Origin: Verrucomicrobiaceae bacterium
Lineage (GTDB): Bacteria > Verrucomicrobiota > Verrucomicrobiia > Verrucomicrobiales > Verrucomicrobiaceae
Assembly: GCA_016713245.1 (NCBI GenBank)
Contig: JADJPM010000004.1
Span: 1,736,001 to 1,800,000, forward strand
Reading direction: 5' to 3'
DNA: 64,000 nt
Part shown: positions 44,479-51,434 of the stretch, piece after piece
Layout of the letters: each line of letters starts with the position of its first letter
How positions within the stretch are numbered: position 1 is the stretch's first letter
Position numbers and translations under genes: made by a program
Notes under the pieces: generated by a model
Told to the model about the DNA's origin: nothing
Databases searched by the model: none
Seen by the model: the letters and a program-made list of their open reading frames with translations, nothing else

Positions 44479-44544
44479 TTTTACCCTCCTATGTTGGAGT
44501 AAATCCATGTTTTTGTTGCCTGATTCCAACATAGGAGTGTAAAA
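44479..44544. repeat. 20-bp inverted repeat next to the integrase start
   Basis: TTTTACCCTCCTATGTTGGA at 44479-44498 is inverted at 44525-44544 (TCCAACATAGGAGTGTAAAA), 19 of 20 pairs, with 26 bases between. It lies just upstream of the integrase start, so it may be an operator, an integrase-binding site of attI, or a hairpin. Confidence 0.6.
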
Positions 44545-44641
44545 CCACCCCTATGAGCGACACGCCGCGTACTTTTCCCACCAATCTGTCGGATATAAAG
44601 CTGCTGACAAACCTCACGATCTGTGAATGATCTTCAATGTT
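44510..44641 (+). other. attI region of the integron
   Basis: The 132 bases between integrase and first cassette recur inverted at 5437-5568. Both copies diverge exactly at the GTT of a core site (here GTTCGCC at 44639-44645), the position where an integron integrase joins cassettes. The first cassette gene starts 20 bases later. Confidence 0.65.
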
Positions 44642-44660
44642 CGCCTAACAGCAGAGTTCC

Positions 44661-45257
44661 ATGAGGAAGCCCCTGAAAATAGCCCTCAAGATTGTCGCGG
44701 CGATCGCTTTGCTTCTCGTTATTGCGGTCGGGCTATTGTGGATTCGGTTTCGACCGGACTCCAAGGGCCGCATTATTCCACCGTTCGAGAGCATCGATAT
44801 GGCAGCTTATACGCCATTCTCCACGGCCGTCAGAGGTGCCTCAAGAGTTCGACTCTATGAGGGACTGCCACATCAGTCTGGGGAGCGTGATCTTCTTGAG
44901 TCGGAGCTCAACTCGAAGGAAACCTTCAAGAGCCACGGACACCATTTCTATCGTGCGGAGATCGAGCCCTCTGCGGACGATACAACCTCACTCCGCAACC
45001 TTTCGACCACCGCCACTGGCTTTCATGAGTGGGGAGGTATGAAACTTTGCGGCGGTTACCATCCGGATTGGCTGATTCGGTGGTCGTCCGCCGATGGAGC
45101 GGATCATGAGTTGCACCTTTGCTTCGGCTGTCATGAGGCGAAGCTTTATGGTCCAGGCTACCAGTTGTATTGTGATCTCGGTTCGGATTGCTACACTGCT
45201 CTGAAATCTATTCTGGAGCGCTATACCAAACAACGCCCCACTAAAGCCCAGAAATGA
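44661..45257 (+). CDS. Cassette 1: membrane-anchored hypothetical protein
   Basis: The 198-residue protein has a basic N-terminus and one membrane helix at about 9-31 (IVAAIALLLVIAVGLLWIRF). The outer part is soluble and ends with a cysteine-containing block (ELHLCFGCHEAKLYGPGYQ, YCDLGSDCYTALKSILERY). CFGCHEAK resembles a heme-binding CxxCH, but the segment also looks like a family of uncharacterised verrucomicrobial proteins. The gene begins 22 bases after the attI crossover and ends 21 bases before the attC1 left box, as expected of a single-gene cassette. No function known. Confidence 0.7.
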   Translation: MRKPLKIALKIVAAIALLLVIAVGLLWIRFRPDSKGRIIPPFESIDMAAYTPFSTAVRGASRVRLYEGLPHQSGERDLLESELNSKETFKSHGHHFYRAEIEPSADDTTSLRNLSTTATGFHEWGGMKLCGGYHPDWLIRWSSADGADHELHLCFGCHEAKLYGPGYQLYCDLGSDCYTALKSILERYTKQRPTKAQK

Positions 45258-45277
45258 ATCACAACGAACGAAACGGA

Positions 45278-45342
45278 GGCGAACATTAAAGGGTGCATTG
45301 CTGCGAGCCTCAGCGAGCCAGCAAATGCCCCTGTAGTTGAAC
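45278..45342 (+). repeat. attC1
   Basis: Left box GGCGAAC (45278-45284) is the exact reverse complement of the core GTTCGCC that starts cassette 1. Inside, GGGTGCATTGCTG pairs with CAGCAAATGCCC with a bulged base, and the site ends at core GTTGAAC (45336-45342). Size 65 bp. Confidence 0.75.
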
Positions 45343-45581
45343 AAGCCCGACTCTAGCTTCTTCGTGGCCTTATGCGCTTTGTGTTGCGCGGTTGATATCC
45401 GATTGGCTCTTGGACGATGGTTTTGAGCAGCGCGATGACTCTTGATCTTCGCGTGACGTTCTCGCCATGATTTGGTTGTCATCGTTTTCGGCGCTCCGAT
45501 GGCTCTTTTCGGGCGCTGGGGCGATCTGTGTGCGTGGACTGCCTCCAGCGCGGTGTTCCGTATGCTGTTGCGGTGGGCGTT

Positions 45582-46754
45582 TCATGCTCGTTGCGCTCCT
45601 TTTTCTCTTGGTGGGGCGCGGCTTTGCACGGGCACCCACAGCGCTCCGTTTGTCCATGATGGCATGATCCGCGCGATCATTTGCATCGGCTGCTGGCAGC
45701 ACGGACACAGGTGTTTTCGCTTCGCAGTTCCTGCTTCTTCGTTCTGAGCTGCCTCTTCTGCCGATGCGCTCGGCGTGGCGGTAATGGTCGCAGCTCCGCT
45801 GCCTTGTTGCACGCGCTGCCGGGTCTTTTTGGCGGCGGGGTGGTGGTAGCCGTAGTAGCGCACGGCGCGGAGTTTGGCAGGCTGCACATGGCGGAGGTGT
45901 CGCCGGACGAACTCGATGCCGCTGAGGGTCATCGTGCGTGCTCGTGGGTTGTTACGATCACTGCGGTCGAGGTAACGAAAGGTGACGTGGGTGTCGGTGA
46001 TGGACAGGATGCGGCTGTCGCTGATGACGCTGCGGAAGATGTAGCGCCCGAGGTATTTGACGGCGTTCTCGCCGCTGCCGAAGGCCTGCACGTTGACGCC
46101 CCACTTTTTGCGCCAGACGGCGGGATCACAGCTCAGGCCGTGGGCTTTCATTTGCTGGCCGAAGTGATGGCGGAGCACCTTCTTCAAGGCATCGGCTGGC
46201 ATGAGGTAGTCGGCATTCTTCACGACGACGTAATTGCCTTGCGTGTCCAATCCAGCTCCGGGGACGATGCAGTGCAAATGCGGATGGAAGAGCATTTTTT
46301 GGTTCCAGGTGTGTAGCACCATGGTGAACCCGCTGGTGTCGGCACCGAGCCACTTTTTCTCGGCGAGTGTTTGACTCAAAGTGGCGGCGCTGGCGTGGAA
46401 GAACGCGTCATAGGCGGCTTTGGCTTCTTTACCGAAGAACAGGTCACGCAACTCGGATGGCAGCGTGAAGGTGACCATAAAATAAGGCGCGGGGATGAGC
46501 TTGCCCTGCTCACGCCGCACCCACTCGGCGGTGGCGGTGCGTCCGCACTGTGGGCAGCTTTTGTGATGGCAGCTGTTGAAGCCGTATTCCCGCTGACCAG
46601 GACAGGTCGGGCATTCATGCACATGCCCGCCCATGACGGCGGTGCGGCAGTTTTGCAGTGCCCACACGGCACGGCGCTGCACGCCACTGAGCACCGGCTT
46701 GGTGCTCAGATAGGTGGGCAGGAACCGGCGCAGGGCGTCGATGACCGTGGGCAT
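45582..46754 (-). CDS. IS91 family transposase
   Basis: The 390-residue rolling-circle (HUH/Y2-type) transposase has the N-terminal zinc-binding region CPTCPGQREYGFNSC, HHKSCPQCG near residues 49-75. The catalytic region has MLFHPHLHCIVPGAG (HLH motif) near 153-167, and NAVKYLGRYIFRSVISDSR near 229-247 holds the nucleophile tyrosine(s). The last 60 residues carry another cysteine pair (CPCCQQPM). Length fits IS91 transposases (about 400). It begins 30 bases after the end of the recombinase gene, the same order as in other IS91-like elements carrying an accessory recombinase. Confidence 0.9.
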   Translation of the reverse strand: MPTVIDALRRFLPTYLSTKPVLSGVQRRAVWALQNCRTAVMGGHVHECPTCPGQREYGFNSCHHKSCPQCGRTATAEWVRREQGKLIPAPYFMVTFTLPSELRDLFFGKEAKAAYDAFFHASAATLSQTLAEKKWLGADTSGFTMVLHTWNQKMLFHPHLHCIVPGAGLDTQGNYVVVKNADYLMPADALKKVLRHHFGQQMKAHGLSCDPAVWRKKWGVNVQAFGSGENAVKYLGRYIFRSVISDSRILSITDTHVTFRYLDRSDRNNPRARTMTLSGIEFVRRHLRHVQPAKLRAVRYYGYHHPAAKKTRQRVQQGSGAATITATPSASAEEAAQNEEAGTAKRKHLCPCCQQPMQMIARIMPSWTNGALWVPVQSRAPPREKGAQRA

Positions 46755-46783
46755 CCTCTTGGGTGATCAGGGATGAGGCGAAG

Positions 46784-47840
46784 CTAGCGCGGCAGGCCTT
46801 CGCAGAGTCCTTCCATCAGCTTCAGTGCCTGCTGCTCGCTCTGATGGGTGAGGTGCAGGTAGATCTCCGTCGTGTTCAGGTAAGCGTGGCCGAGCAAGTG
46901 CTGCAACGTGTGCAGGCTGGCACCGCCTTCGAGCAGATGCGTGGCGAAGGAATGACGCAAGGTGTGTGGTGTGGCCTCCGGCAGGTCGGAGTTCTTTGCG
47001 GGCGAGAACAAGGAGGCGCTGGAGGGAGTTGTGCGGCATCGTGCTCTTCGCGGTGCGCATGCGCTTGGCCAGAGCCTCGGGCGTGTTGTCGCCACGGCCT
47101 GCATTGGGGAAGAGGAGCAGCGGATGGCGGTGGAAGCTCCAGTAGTCACGCAAATCCTCAAGCATGTGCGCAGGCAGCGGGATGGTGCGGTCTTTGTTGC
47201 CCTTGCCGGCGCGGATGCGCAGCTTGTTCTCACTGCCGATGATGTCGCGCACGGTGAGCTTCAAGCATTCCGAGAGCCGCAACCCACAGCAGTAGATGAG
47301 CTTCAGCGGCGTGCGGTAACGCCGCAGGCGGATGTGGCAAAGCAGCGCCCGCACTTGCTCACGCGTCAGCACGGGCGGCAGCGTGTCGTGATCCTTCGCC
47401 TTCACTTGGTCAAAGAGCCGCCAACGCGGATGGCCCAGTTGCTCGATGAAGAACACCTGCGCCATCGCCAGTGCCTGACGGATCGTCTTGGGCTGCCAGT
47501 GGCGCAGGGTCTTCACATGCAGCAGGTAGTCACGCAGCAGCTCCTCGGTGAGTAGCGCCGGATCAGCCTCAAAGTGCTCACTGAGTAGTCGTAATTGCCG
47601 GTAGTAACTGTGCCGCGTGCGCACCGAATCATAACGCAGCGCCAGCACGCGAGCGAACTGCTCCATGGAAGGCCACGGGTGCGTGTAGGACAGCGGGTCC
47701 GCATAGTCCTTGCCACTGCGCAGCGGCAGCGACTTGGGCGAACGCGGCGGCGTGGCCTGAACGCTAGGTGAAGACGATGATGATGTGGTCGAATGCTTGG
47801 CTGCACCCAACCGACGGCGAGAGAGATGAGGATTGAACAT
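46784..47840 (-). pseudogene. Tyrosine recombinase accompanying the IS91-like transposase, frameshifted
   Basis: From 47840 the frame encodes a phage-integrase-type recombinase: N-terminal SAM-like domain (YDSVRTRHSYYRQLRLLSEH), box I CCGLRLSECLKLTVRD and GKGNKDRTIPLPAHM. Near 46991-46998 the conserved sequence jumps by one base into another frame, which supplies HTLRHSFATHLLEGG, LLGHAYLNTTEIYLHL (catalytic Tyr) and the end at 46784. The original frame continues as Arg/Ala-rich sequence to 46767. A frameshift of one base, real or a sequencing error, inactivates the C-terminal catalytic half. Confidence 0.82.
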
Positions 47841-47943
47841 AGGACCTCAACCTGCTAAAACACCTCCCCTAAAGCCCTCGATAAATGCTCACGCATCCTT
47901 CACCTCAAACCACCTCCGAACGACCTTGCCGCGCAGCGGCTTT

Positions 47944-48036
47944 GTTCAACAAAACGGATGCAGGCAACGGCTCGAAGGCTATCTGTCGTGTCAGCAACGT
48001 CTTGCGCTCGCCGTCGCCTGATCCGAGACGTTCGCC
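47944..48036 (+). repeat. attC2
   Basis: Left box GTTCAAC is the exact reverse complement of core GTTGAAC at 45336. A 4-base spacer precedes CGGATGCAGGC (47955-47965), which pairs with GCCTGATCCG (48016-48025) with one bulged G, then 4 bases and core GTTCGCC (48030-48036). The inside is almost identical to attC4. Confidence 0.78.
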
Positions 48037-48044
48037 CAAAGAAA

Positions 48045-48473
48045 ATGGATCCGCTGGTCTACCCGATTATCTTTCGATACGATGACATGACAGTGCCTTC
48101 GGGAGATGATTTCCCGAAGATTTGGCAGGTCAGATTTCGGGGGGAGCGAGAGTTTGACGCGATCGAGTCTATTCATCCTTCGGCGAGATTTCACTGGATC
48201 ATAGACGGGAACGCCAACCTTTTGAACATCTCATTGGAATCGAAGACGAGAGAATGGCTTCGGCCTTTCCGACACGTTTGGAGGTGCGTAAGAGAGTACT
48301 ATTCCATCGCAGAGGGTCGTCAGATCACGATTGGCGAATTGAGGGGACTCATCGAAGGCACTCGACTCGACGAAGAGAAGTCCCTGACGCCTGCGTTACA
48401 GAAGTTCCTCGATGGCCGTGATCTTGGCGCCATTTTCACCAAGTCGATGTTCCATGAGTTCATGCGTGAATAG
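48045..48473 (+). CDS. Cassette 3: hypothetical protein
   Basis: The 142-residue product (MDPLVYPIIFRYDDMTVPSG) starts nine bases after the attC2 core, the usual tight spacing of cassette genes. It is soluble, with a beta-rich start (WQVRFRGEREFDAIESI, FHWIIDGNANLLNISLES) and a helical end (LDEEKSLTPALQKFLDGRD). No catalytic motif or family is recognised. An upstream frame extension reads through the attC and is not part of the gene. Codon use is less GC-biased than the flanking chromosome. Confidence 0.65.
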   Translation: MDPLVYPIIFRYDDMTVPSGDDFPKIWQVRFRGEREFDAIESIHPSARFHWIIDGNANLLNISLESKTREWLRPFRHVWRCVREYYSIAEGRQITIGELRGLIEGTRLDEEKSLTPALQKFLDGRDLGAIFTKSMFHEFMRE

Positions 48474-48478
48474 GCAAG

Positions 48479-48605
48479 AGCGAACAAGACGCTGGACACC
48501 AAAACCTGACCCGCTGAGAGGCGAAAGCGCCATGACCATTCGAAACATTAATCCGGAATCAACGCTCGCCTCCAGGTCAGGTCTGGGTCAGCTTTGACGT
48601 TCGTC
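48479..48605 (+). repeat. attC3
   Basis: Left box AGCGAAC (48479-48485) matches the reverse complement of core GTTCGCC at 6 of 7 positions. CGCTGGAC near 48490 pairs with GTCAGC near 48587-48592 with a bulged G; ACCTGACC pairs with GGTCAGGT. The core is GTTCGTC (48599-48605). At 127 bp it is the longer class of attC. Confidence 0.65.
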
Positions 48606-48624
48606 CAATTCAACGAGCCATCCA

Positions 48625-48936
48625 ATGTCATTCCGCCGCAACACCAGCAAGGCACTGAAATGGCAGCAGTGGTTGCGCAAGCACCAAGACGAGCTGCTCG
48701 CCTGCGGCATTCCTCTCGCCGTGCTTCAGGACGAGTCGAATTGGCTATATTTCCTCGACCATGGCTACTTCACTCCAGTTACAGGCCGCATACCAGTTAT
48801 TCAGCTTGAGGACATGAGCCGAGAAGATGCCGTGAGGCTTTGCTCATTTTTAGAGCAGAGTGACTACTATCCAGATTGCAGCACGTTTCGCTGGTTGCGA
48901 AGCCATTTCCAGACTCCAACCTCGTCTAGACCATGA
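48625..48936 (+). CDS. Cassette 4: small hypothetical protein
   Basis: The 103-residue protein (MSFRRNTSKALKWQQWLRKH) begins about 20 bases after the attC3 core. It is soluble, with an N-terminal helical part, then ESNWLYFLDHGYFTPVTG and MSREDAVRLCSFLEQSDYYP. No motif is recognised. It ends 22 bases before the left box of attC4, so the gene fills the cassette. Confidence 0.62.
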   Translation: MSFRRNTSKALKWQQWLRKHQDELLACGIPLAVLQDESNWLYFLDHGYFTPVTGRIPVIQLEDMSREDAVRLCSFLEQSDYYPDCSTFRWLRSHFQTPTSSRP

Positions 48937-48958
48937 GCACGACCACACCACAACCAAG

Positions 48959-49045
48959 GCCGAACAAAACGGATGCAGGCTCGAAGGCTATCTGTCGTGT
49001 CAGCAACGTCTTGCGCTCGCCGTCGCCTGATCCGAGTCGTTGCTC
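48959..49045 (+). repeat. attC4
   Basis: Left box GCCGAAC differs from the reverse complement of core GTTCGTC at one position. The body repeats attC2: CGGATGCAGGC (48970-48980) pairs with GCCTGATCCG (49025-49034), with 4-base spacers, and core GTTGCTC lies at 49039-49045. Confidence 0.75.
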
Positions 49046-49146
49046 AAAGAACTAGTCCGGCTCCTTTCATGATAGCAGATCGACGAGACAGATAGTCCAT
49101 AGCTTCCGCATGGCTGCTCGGCTGCATCATTGTCGTTCATGGTGTG

Positions 49147-49434
49147 ATGCTGTTCATCGTCGAGGTAGGCAGATCCTCGGCTCCTTTCATGATTGCATGG
49201 TTGGTTGTTGAGTTGTTGCTGGCTGCTCCATTCTTTGGCTACTTGCTGGGCATTCCGTGGTGCAGGTCCCTGGCGCGAGTCGTGAGTGGCCTTCTATTGC
49301 CACTGGCCATACTTCTTCCGATACCCCAGCATGAGATCGAACGGACGCCCTTGTTTTGGTGTTGCTGGACGGTGTTTCTGTTTTCCGTCCTATGGAGCCT
49401 CGTGAGCATGAGGCAACAGCAGACACCCCAATGA
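49147..49434 (+). CDS. Cassette 5: small membrane protein
   Basis: Starting at the ATG at 49147 (or the GTG at 49144) it has about 95 residues and at least three hydrophobic segments: FMIAWLVVELLLAAPFFGYLL, LARVVSGLLLPLAILLPI and LFWCCWTVFLFSVLWSLV. The same frame is open upstream to a TAG near 49090 and would add a further hydrophobic segment (AWLLGCIIVVHG), so the 5' end may be truncated or use a rare start. A short direct repeat, GGCTCCTTTCATGAT, occurs at about 49059 and 49176 and may mark a duplication at the gene's start. Function unknown. Confidence 0.55.
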   Translation: MLFIVEVGRSSAPFMIAWLVVELLLAAPFFGYLLGIPWCRSLARVVSGLLLPLAILLPIPQHEIERTPLFWCCWTVFLFSVLWSLVSMRQQQTPQ

Positions 49435-49457
49435 ACATCCACAAAGACTACCCCAAG

Positions 49458-49588
49458 AGCGAACCCAGACCGCTGGAGCGAACCGCCGCCCCGCTGGGCA
49501 GTCGGACAGTTCAGGTATTCTGGCCGCGACTGTTGCAGCCGAACGGGCGTTTCCGGCGGCGGTCGCTGAGCTTGATCGGTCGTTGAAC
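49458..49588 (+). repeat. attC5 (putative, end of array)
   Basis: AGCGAAC at 49458-49464 starts a palindromic region. GACCG near 49468 pairs with CGGTC near 49577, and AGCGAACCGCCGCC near 49477 pairs with GGCGGCGGTCGCT near 49555-49567 with one bulged A. It ends at GTTGAAC (49582-49588). The left box matches core GTTGCTC less well than the others. Confidence 0.45.
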
Positions 49589-49681
49589 AGAGTCATGGGC
49601 GGAAGAGCGTGGGGAGGTGAGAGATACCCGGGCTACTGCGGTGTATTGGGAATCCTCAAGCGCCGGGCACGACGTTCAGCA

Positions 49682-50608
49682 TCATGCGCGTTTGGAGTTC
49701 GGGTCGCTCGCCTCGCCATGCTGATGGAGTTCATCGTGATCGCCTTGGCATTCGAGATGGGTGGTGATGAGCACCGGATGCTCCACGCTGGCCTGCACGG
49801 CATGCTCGATTTCCGTGGCGATGCGGTGGGCATCGCGAAGCATGATCTCATCGTCGAAAAGCAGGTGGACCTCGACGTAGTGCATCTCACCCGCATCCCG
49901 ATGACGCAGGGCGTGAAAGCGCAGACCGTGCTTTTCGGTCTCACGGCGTAGTGCGGCATCCAGCGCGGCATTCAAAGCTGGATCGGCGGTGTCCATGAGG
50001 CCGCCGATGCTCTGGCGCATGAGGCCGTAGCCCGTCCAGATGATGTTCCCAGCCATGGCAATGCCGCAGACGGAGTCCCAGCCATGCCATCCGGTGATCG
50101 CTACGAGGCTGAGGCCGAGGATGACACCGAGACTCGTCCATACATCGGTGAGCACATGCTTGCCATTCGATTCGAGGATGAGTGATCCGGCTTTTTTTCC
50201 GGTGCGGATCAAATGCCATCCAAGCGCTGCGTTGATGAGGATGGTGAGCGTGGTAAGGATGAGGCCTTGATCGAGATTCGTCGGCGGCAGGTGCTTGATC
50301 CAGCGGTCCACCGCTTCGTAGATGATGAAAAGCGCGGCGAGGATGATCAGGCCGCCCTCAATGCCTGCGGAGAAAAACGCGATCTTGCTGTGGCCGTAGG
50401 GATGATCGTCATCCGCCGGTTTTTGCAGCAGCCCGAGGCTAAAGGACGCGAACATGACCGCCGCCGCATGCACCACCGATTCCGCCGCATCTCCGAGAAT
50501 CGACGCCGATCCCGTGAGCACATACGCGCCCACCTTGAGCACGACCATGAGAAACCCCACGGCGAGCGAGAGGCGCATGGCGCGGGTGGAGGAAGCATCG
50601 TGAAGCAT
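49682..50608 (-). CDS. Cation diffusion facilitator family transporter
   Basis: The 308-residue transporter exports divalent metal such as Zn, Fe, Co or Cd from the cytoplasm in exchange for protons. It shows the first helix MRLSLAVGFLMVVLKVGAYVL, the signature segment SASILGDAAESVVHAAAV with the metal-binding Asp, DDDHPYGHSK near residues 66-75, and two later helices (GLILTTLTILINAALGW, WTSLGVILGLSLVAITG). A cytoplasmic C-terminal domain carries His and Asp (HYVEVHLLFDDE, HRIATEIEHAVQ). The metal cannot be told from sequence. It lies just beyond the last integron core and is probably the chromosomal neighbour. Confidence 0.9.
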   Translation of the reverse strand: MLHDASSTRAMRLSLAVGFLMVVLKVGAYVLTGSASILGDAAESVVHAAAVMFASFSLGLLQKPADDDHPYGHSKIAFFSAGIEGGLIILAALFIIYEAVDRWIKHLPPTNLDQGLILTTLTILINAALGWHLIRTGKKAGSLILESNGKHVLTDVWTSLGVILGLSLVAITGWHGWDSVCGIAMAGNIIWTGYGLMRQSIGGLMDTADPALNAALDAALRRETEKHGLRFHALRHRDAGEMHYVEVHLLFDDEIMLRDAHRIATEIEHAVQASVEHPVLITTHLECQGDHDELHQHGEASDPNSKRA

Positions 50609-50765
50609 CTTCAGGCGCTAGCATGGCTTACCGACAGTGTCGAACGGCGATGAGGAGGTGGTTGCAGAAGACTCCTCGCATGTACCCAGGCCACGCAGTG
50701 TTCGAGTGCTCGCTGGGCATGCTTTGAAACTTGCTCACGAAGAAATTCGACTGATAATCCCCAAC

Positions 50766-51020
50766 ATGTCCCAGGTCGCTTTTTCACTTCTCGAGCATTC
50801 GCTGCACCCGATGGAGGAATGTCTAACGCCTCAGTCAGCAGCCCGTATTGTCGGTCTGAAGGCGAACGAGGAGGCGCAAAGTCGTATCGACGAGCTGGCG
50901 GAAAAGTGCAATGAAGGCACCCTCACGCCCGATGAACGGGCGGAGTATGAGATGTTTGTCTGGGTGGGAGATTACATCAGCGGCCTCCAGGCTAGGGCAC
51001 GTCATCTGCTGGCCGCATGA
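50766..51020 (+). CDS. Small protein preceding an HNH nuclease
   Basis: The 84-residue protein (MSQVAFSLLEHSLHPMEECL) is charged and helical (LKANEEAQSRIDELAEKCNEG, LTPDERAEYEMFVWVGDYISGL). It has no DNA-binding motif. The stop overlaps the start of the HNH gene by four bases (ATGA), so they are translated together. The same small-helical-protein plus HNH pair is seen in cyanobacteria and planctomycetes, where it looks like a two-gene unit of unknown role. Confidence 0.65.
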   Translation: MSQVAFSLLEHSLHPMEECLTPQSAARIVGLKANEEAQSRIDELAEKCNEGTLTPDERAEYEMFVWVGDYISGLQARARHLLAA

Positions 51021-51412
51021 ATGCGGAAGTGCGAAGGCTGGTCAGCGAACGGGCGGGTTACTGCTGCGAGTACTGCGGCATCAGCCAGCGGGAGGCGGGC
51101 TGGTCACGCTTTCATGTGGAGCACATTGTGGCCCGCCAGCACAAGGGCGGCGATTCATTTGAGAATCTCTGCCTCTGCTGTCAGCACTGCAATCTGCACA
51201 AGGGGCCAAATCTCTCCGGTATCGACCCGGTGACAGGTTTGATGACAAGGCTCTTCCATCCGCGACAGGACGTTTGGGAGGTACATTTCAGCGCCGTCGG
51301 ACTTGAAATCATCGGCTGCACGCCGCTAGGGCGTGCCACGGTGGAAGTTCTGGCGATGAATTCCCTCAAGCGCATTGAACTCCGCCGCCGCCTGCGTGCT
51401 GATGGCGTGTGA
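51017..51412 (+). CDS. HNH endonuclease
   Basis: The 131-residue protein has the HNH/McrA fold: CCEYCG near residues 16-21, FHVEHIVARQHKGGDSFENL near 34-53 with the catalytic His pair, and CLCCQHCNLHKG near 54-65 completing a four-cysteine zinc site. A C-terminal tail of about 50 residues (TRLFHPRQDVWEVHF, RIELRRRLRADG) follows. It would cut or nick DNA in the cytoplasm. The target is unknown; linkage to the overlapping small gene suggests a control or immunity partner, but this is inference. Confidence 0.88.
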   Translation: MNAEVRRLVSERAGYCCEYCGISQREAGWSRFHVEHIVARQHKGGDSFENLCLCCQHCNLHKGPNLSGIDPVTGLMTRLFHPRQDVWEVHFSAVGLEIIGCTPLGRATVEVLAMNSLKRIELRRRLRADGV

Positions 51413-51434
51413 GCGTCGCACCCATTTACGAAGC

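Larger units (their letters stand above)
45343..47943 (-). mobile_element. IS91-like element with tyrosine recombinase, filling cassette 2
   Basis: The segment between the core of attC1 and the left box of attC2 contains only an IS91-family transposase and an upstream recombinase gene, both on the minus strand. IS91 elements move by rolling-circle transposition and join their 3' end to GTTC or CTTG. On the minus strand the element side facing 45343 runs into CTTGTTCAAC, the core itself, so insertion at the core sequence is possible. Exact ends are not determined; no other cassette gene is left. Confidence 0.6.
43368..49588 (+). mobile_element. Chromosomal integron with inactivated integrase and five cassettes
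   Basis: The order is intI-like pseudogene (minus), attI region, then cassettes in plus orientation, each ending in an attC-like palindrome. Crossover cores lie at 44639 (GTTCGCC), 45336 (GTTGAAC), 48030 (GTTCGCC), 48599 (GTTCGTC), 49039 (GTTGCTC) and 49582 (GTTGAAC). In a real integron the left box of each attC pairs with the core that begins the same cassette. This holds 7/7 for attC1 and attC2, and 6/7 for attC3 and attC4. The last site is poorer. Cassette cargo: an anchored protein, an IS91-like module, and three unknown small genes. Confidence 0.82.

Noticed and set aside
47944..49045. The near-identical repeats at 47944 and 48959 as ends or target duplications of the IS91-like element
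   Set aside because: They lie on the same side of the element, fold with a bulged base and match cassette cores, so attC sites explain them better; IS91 elements make no target duplication.
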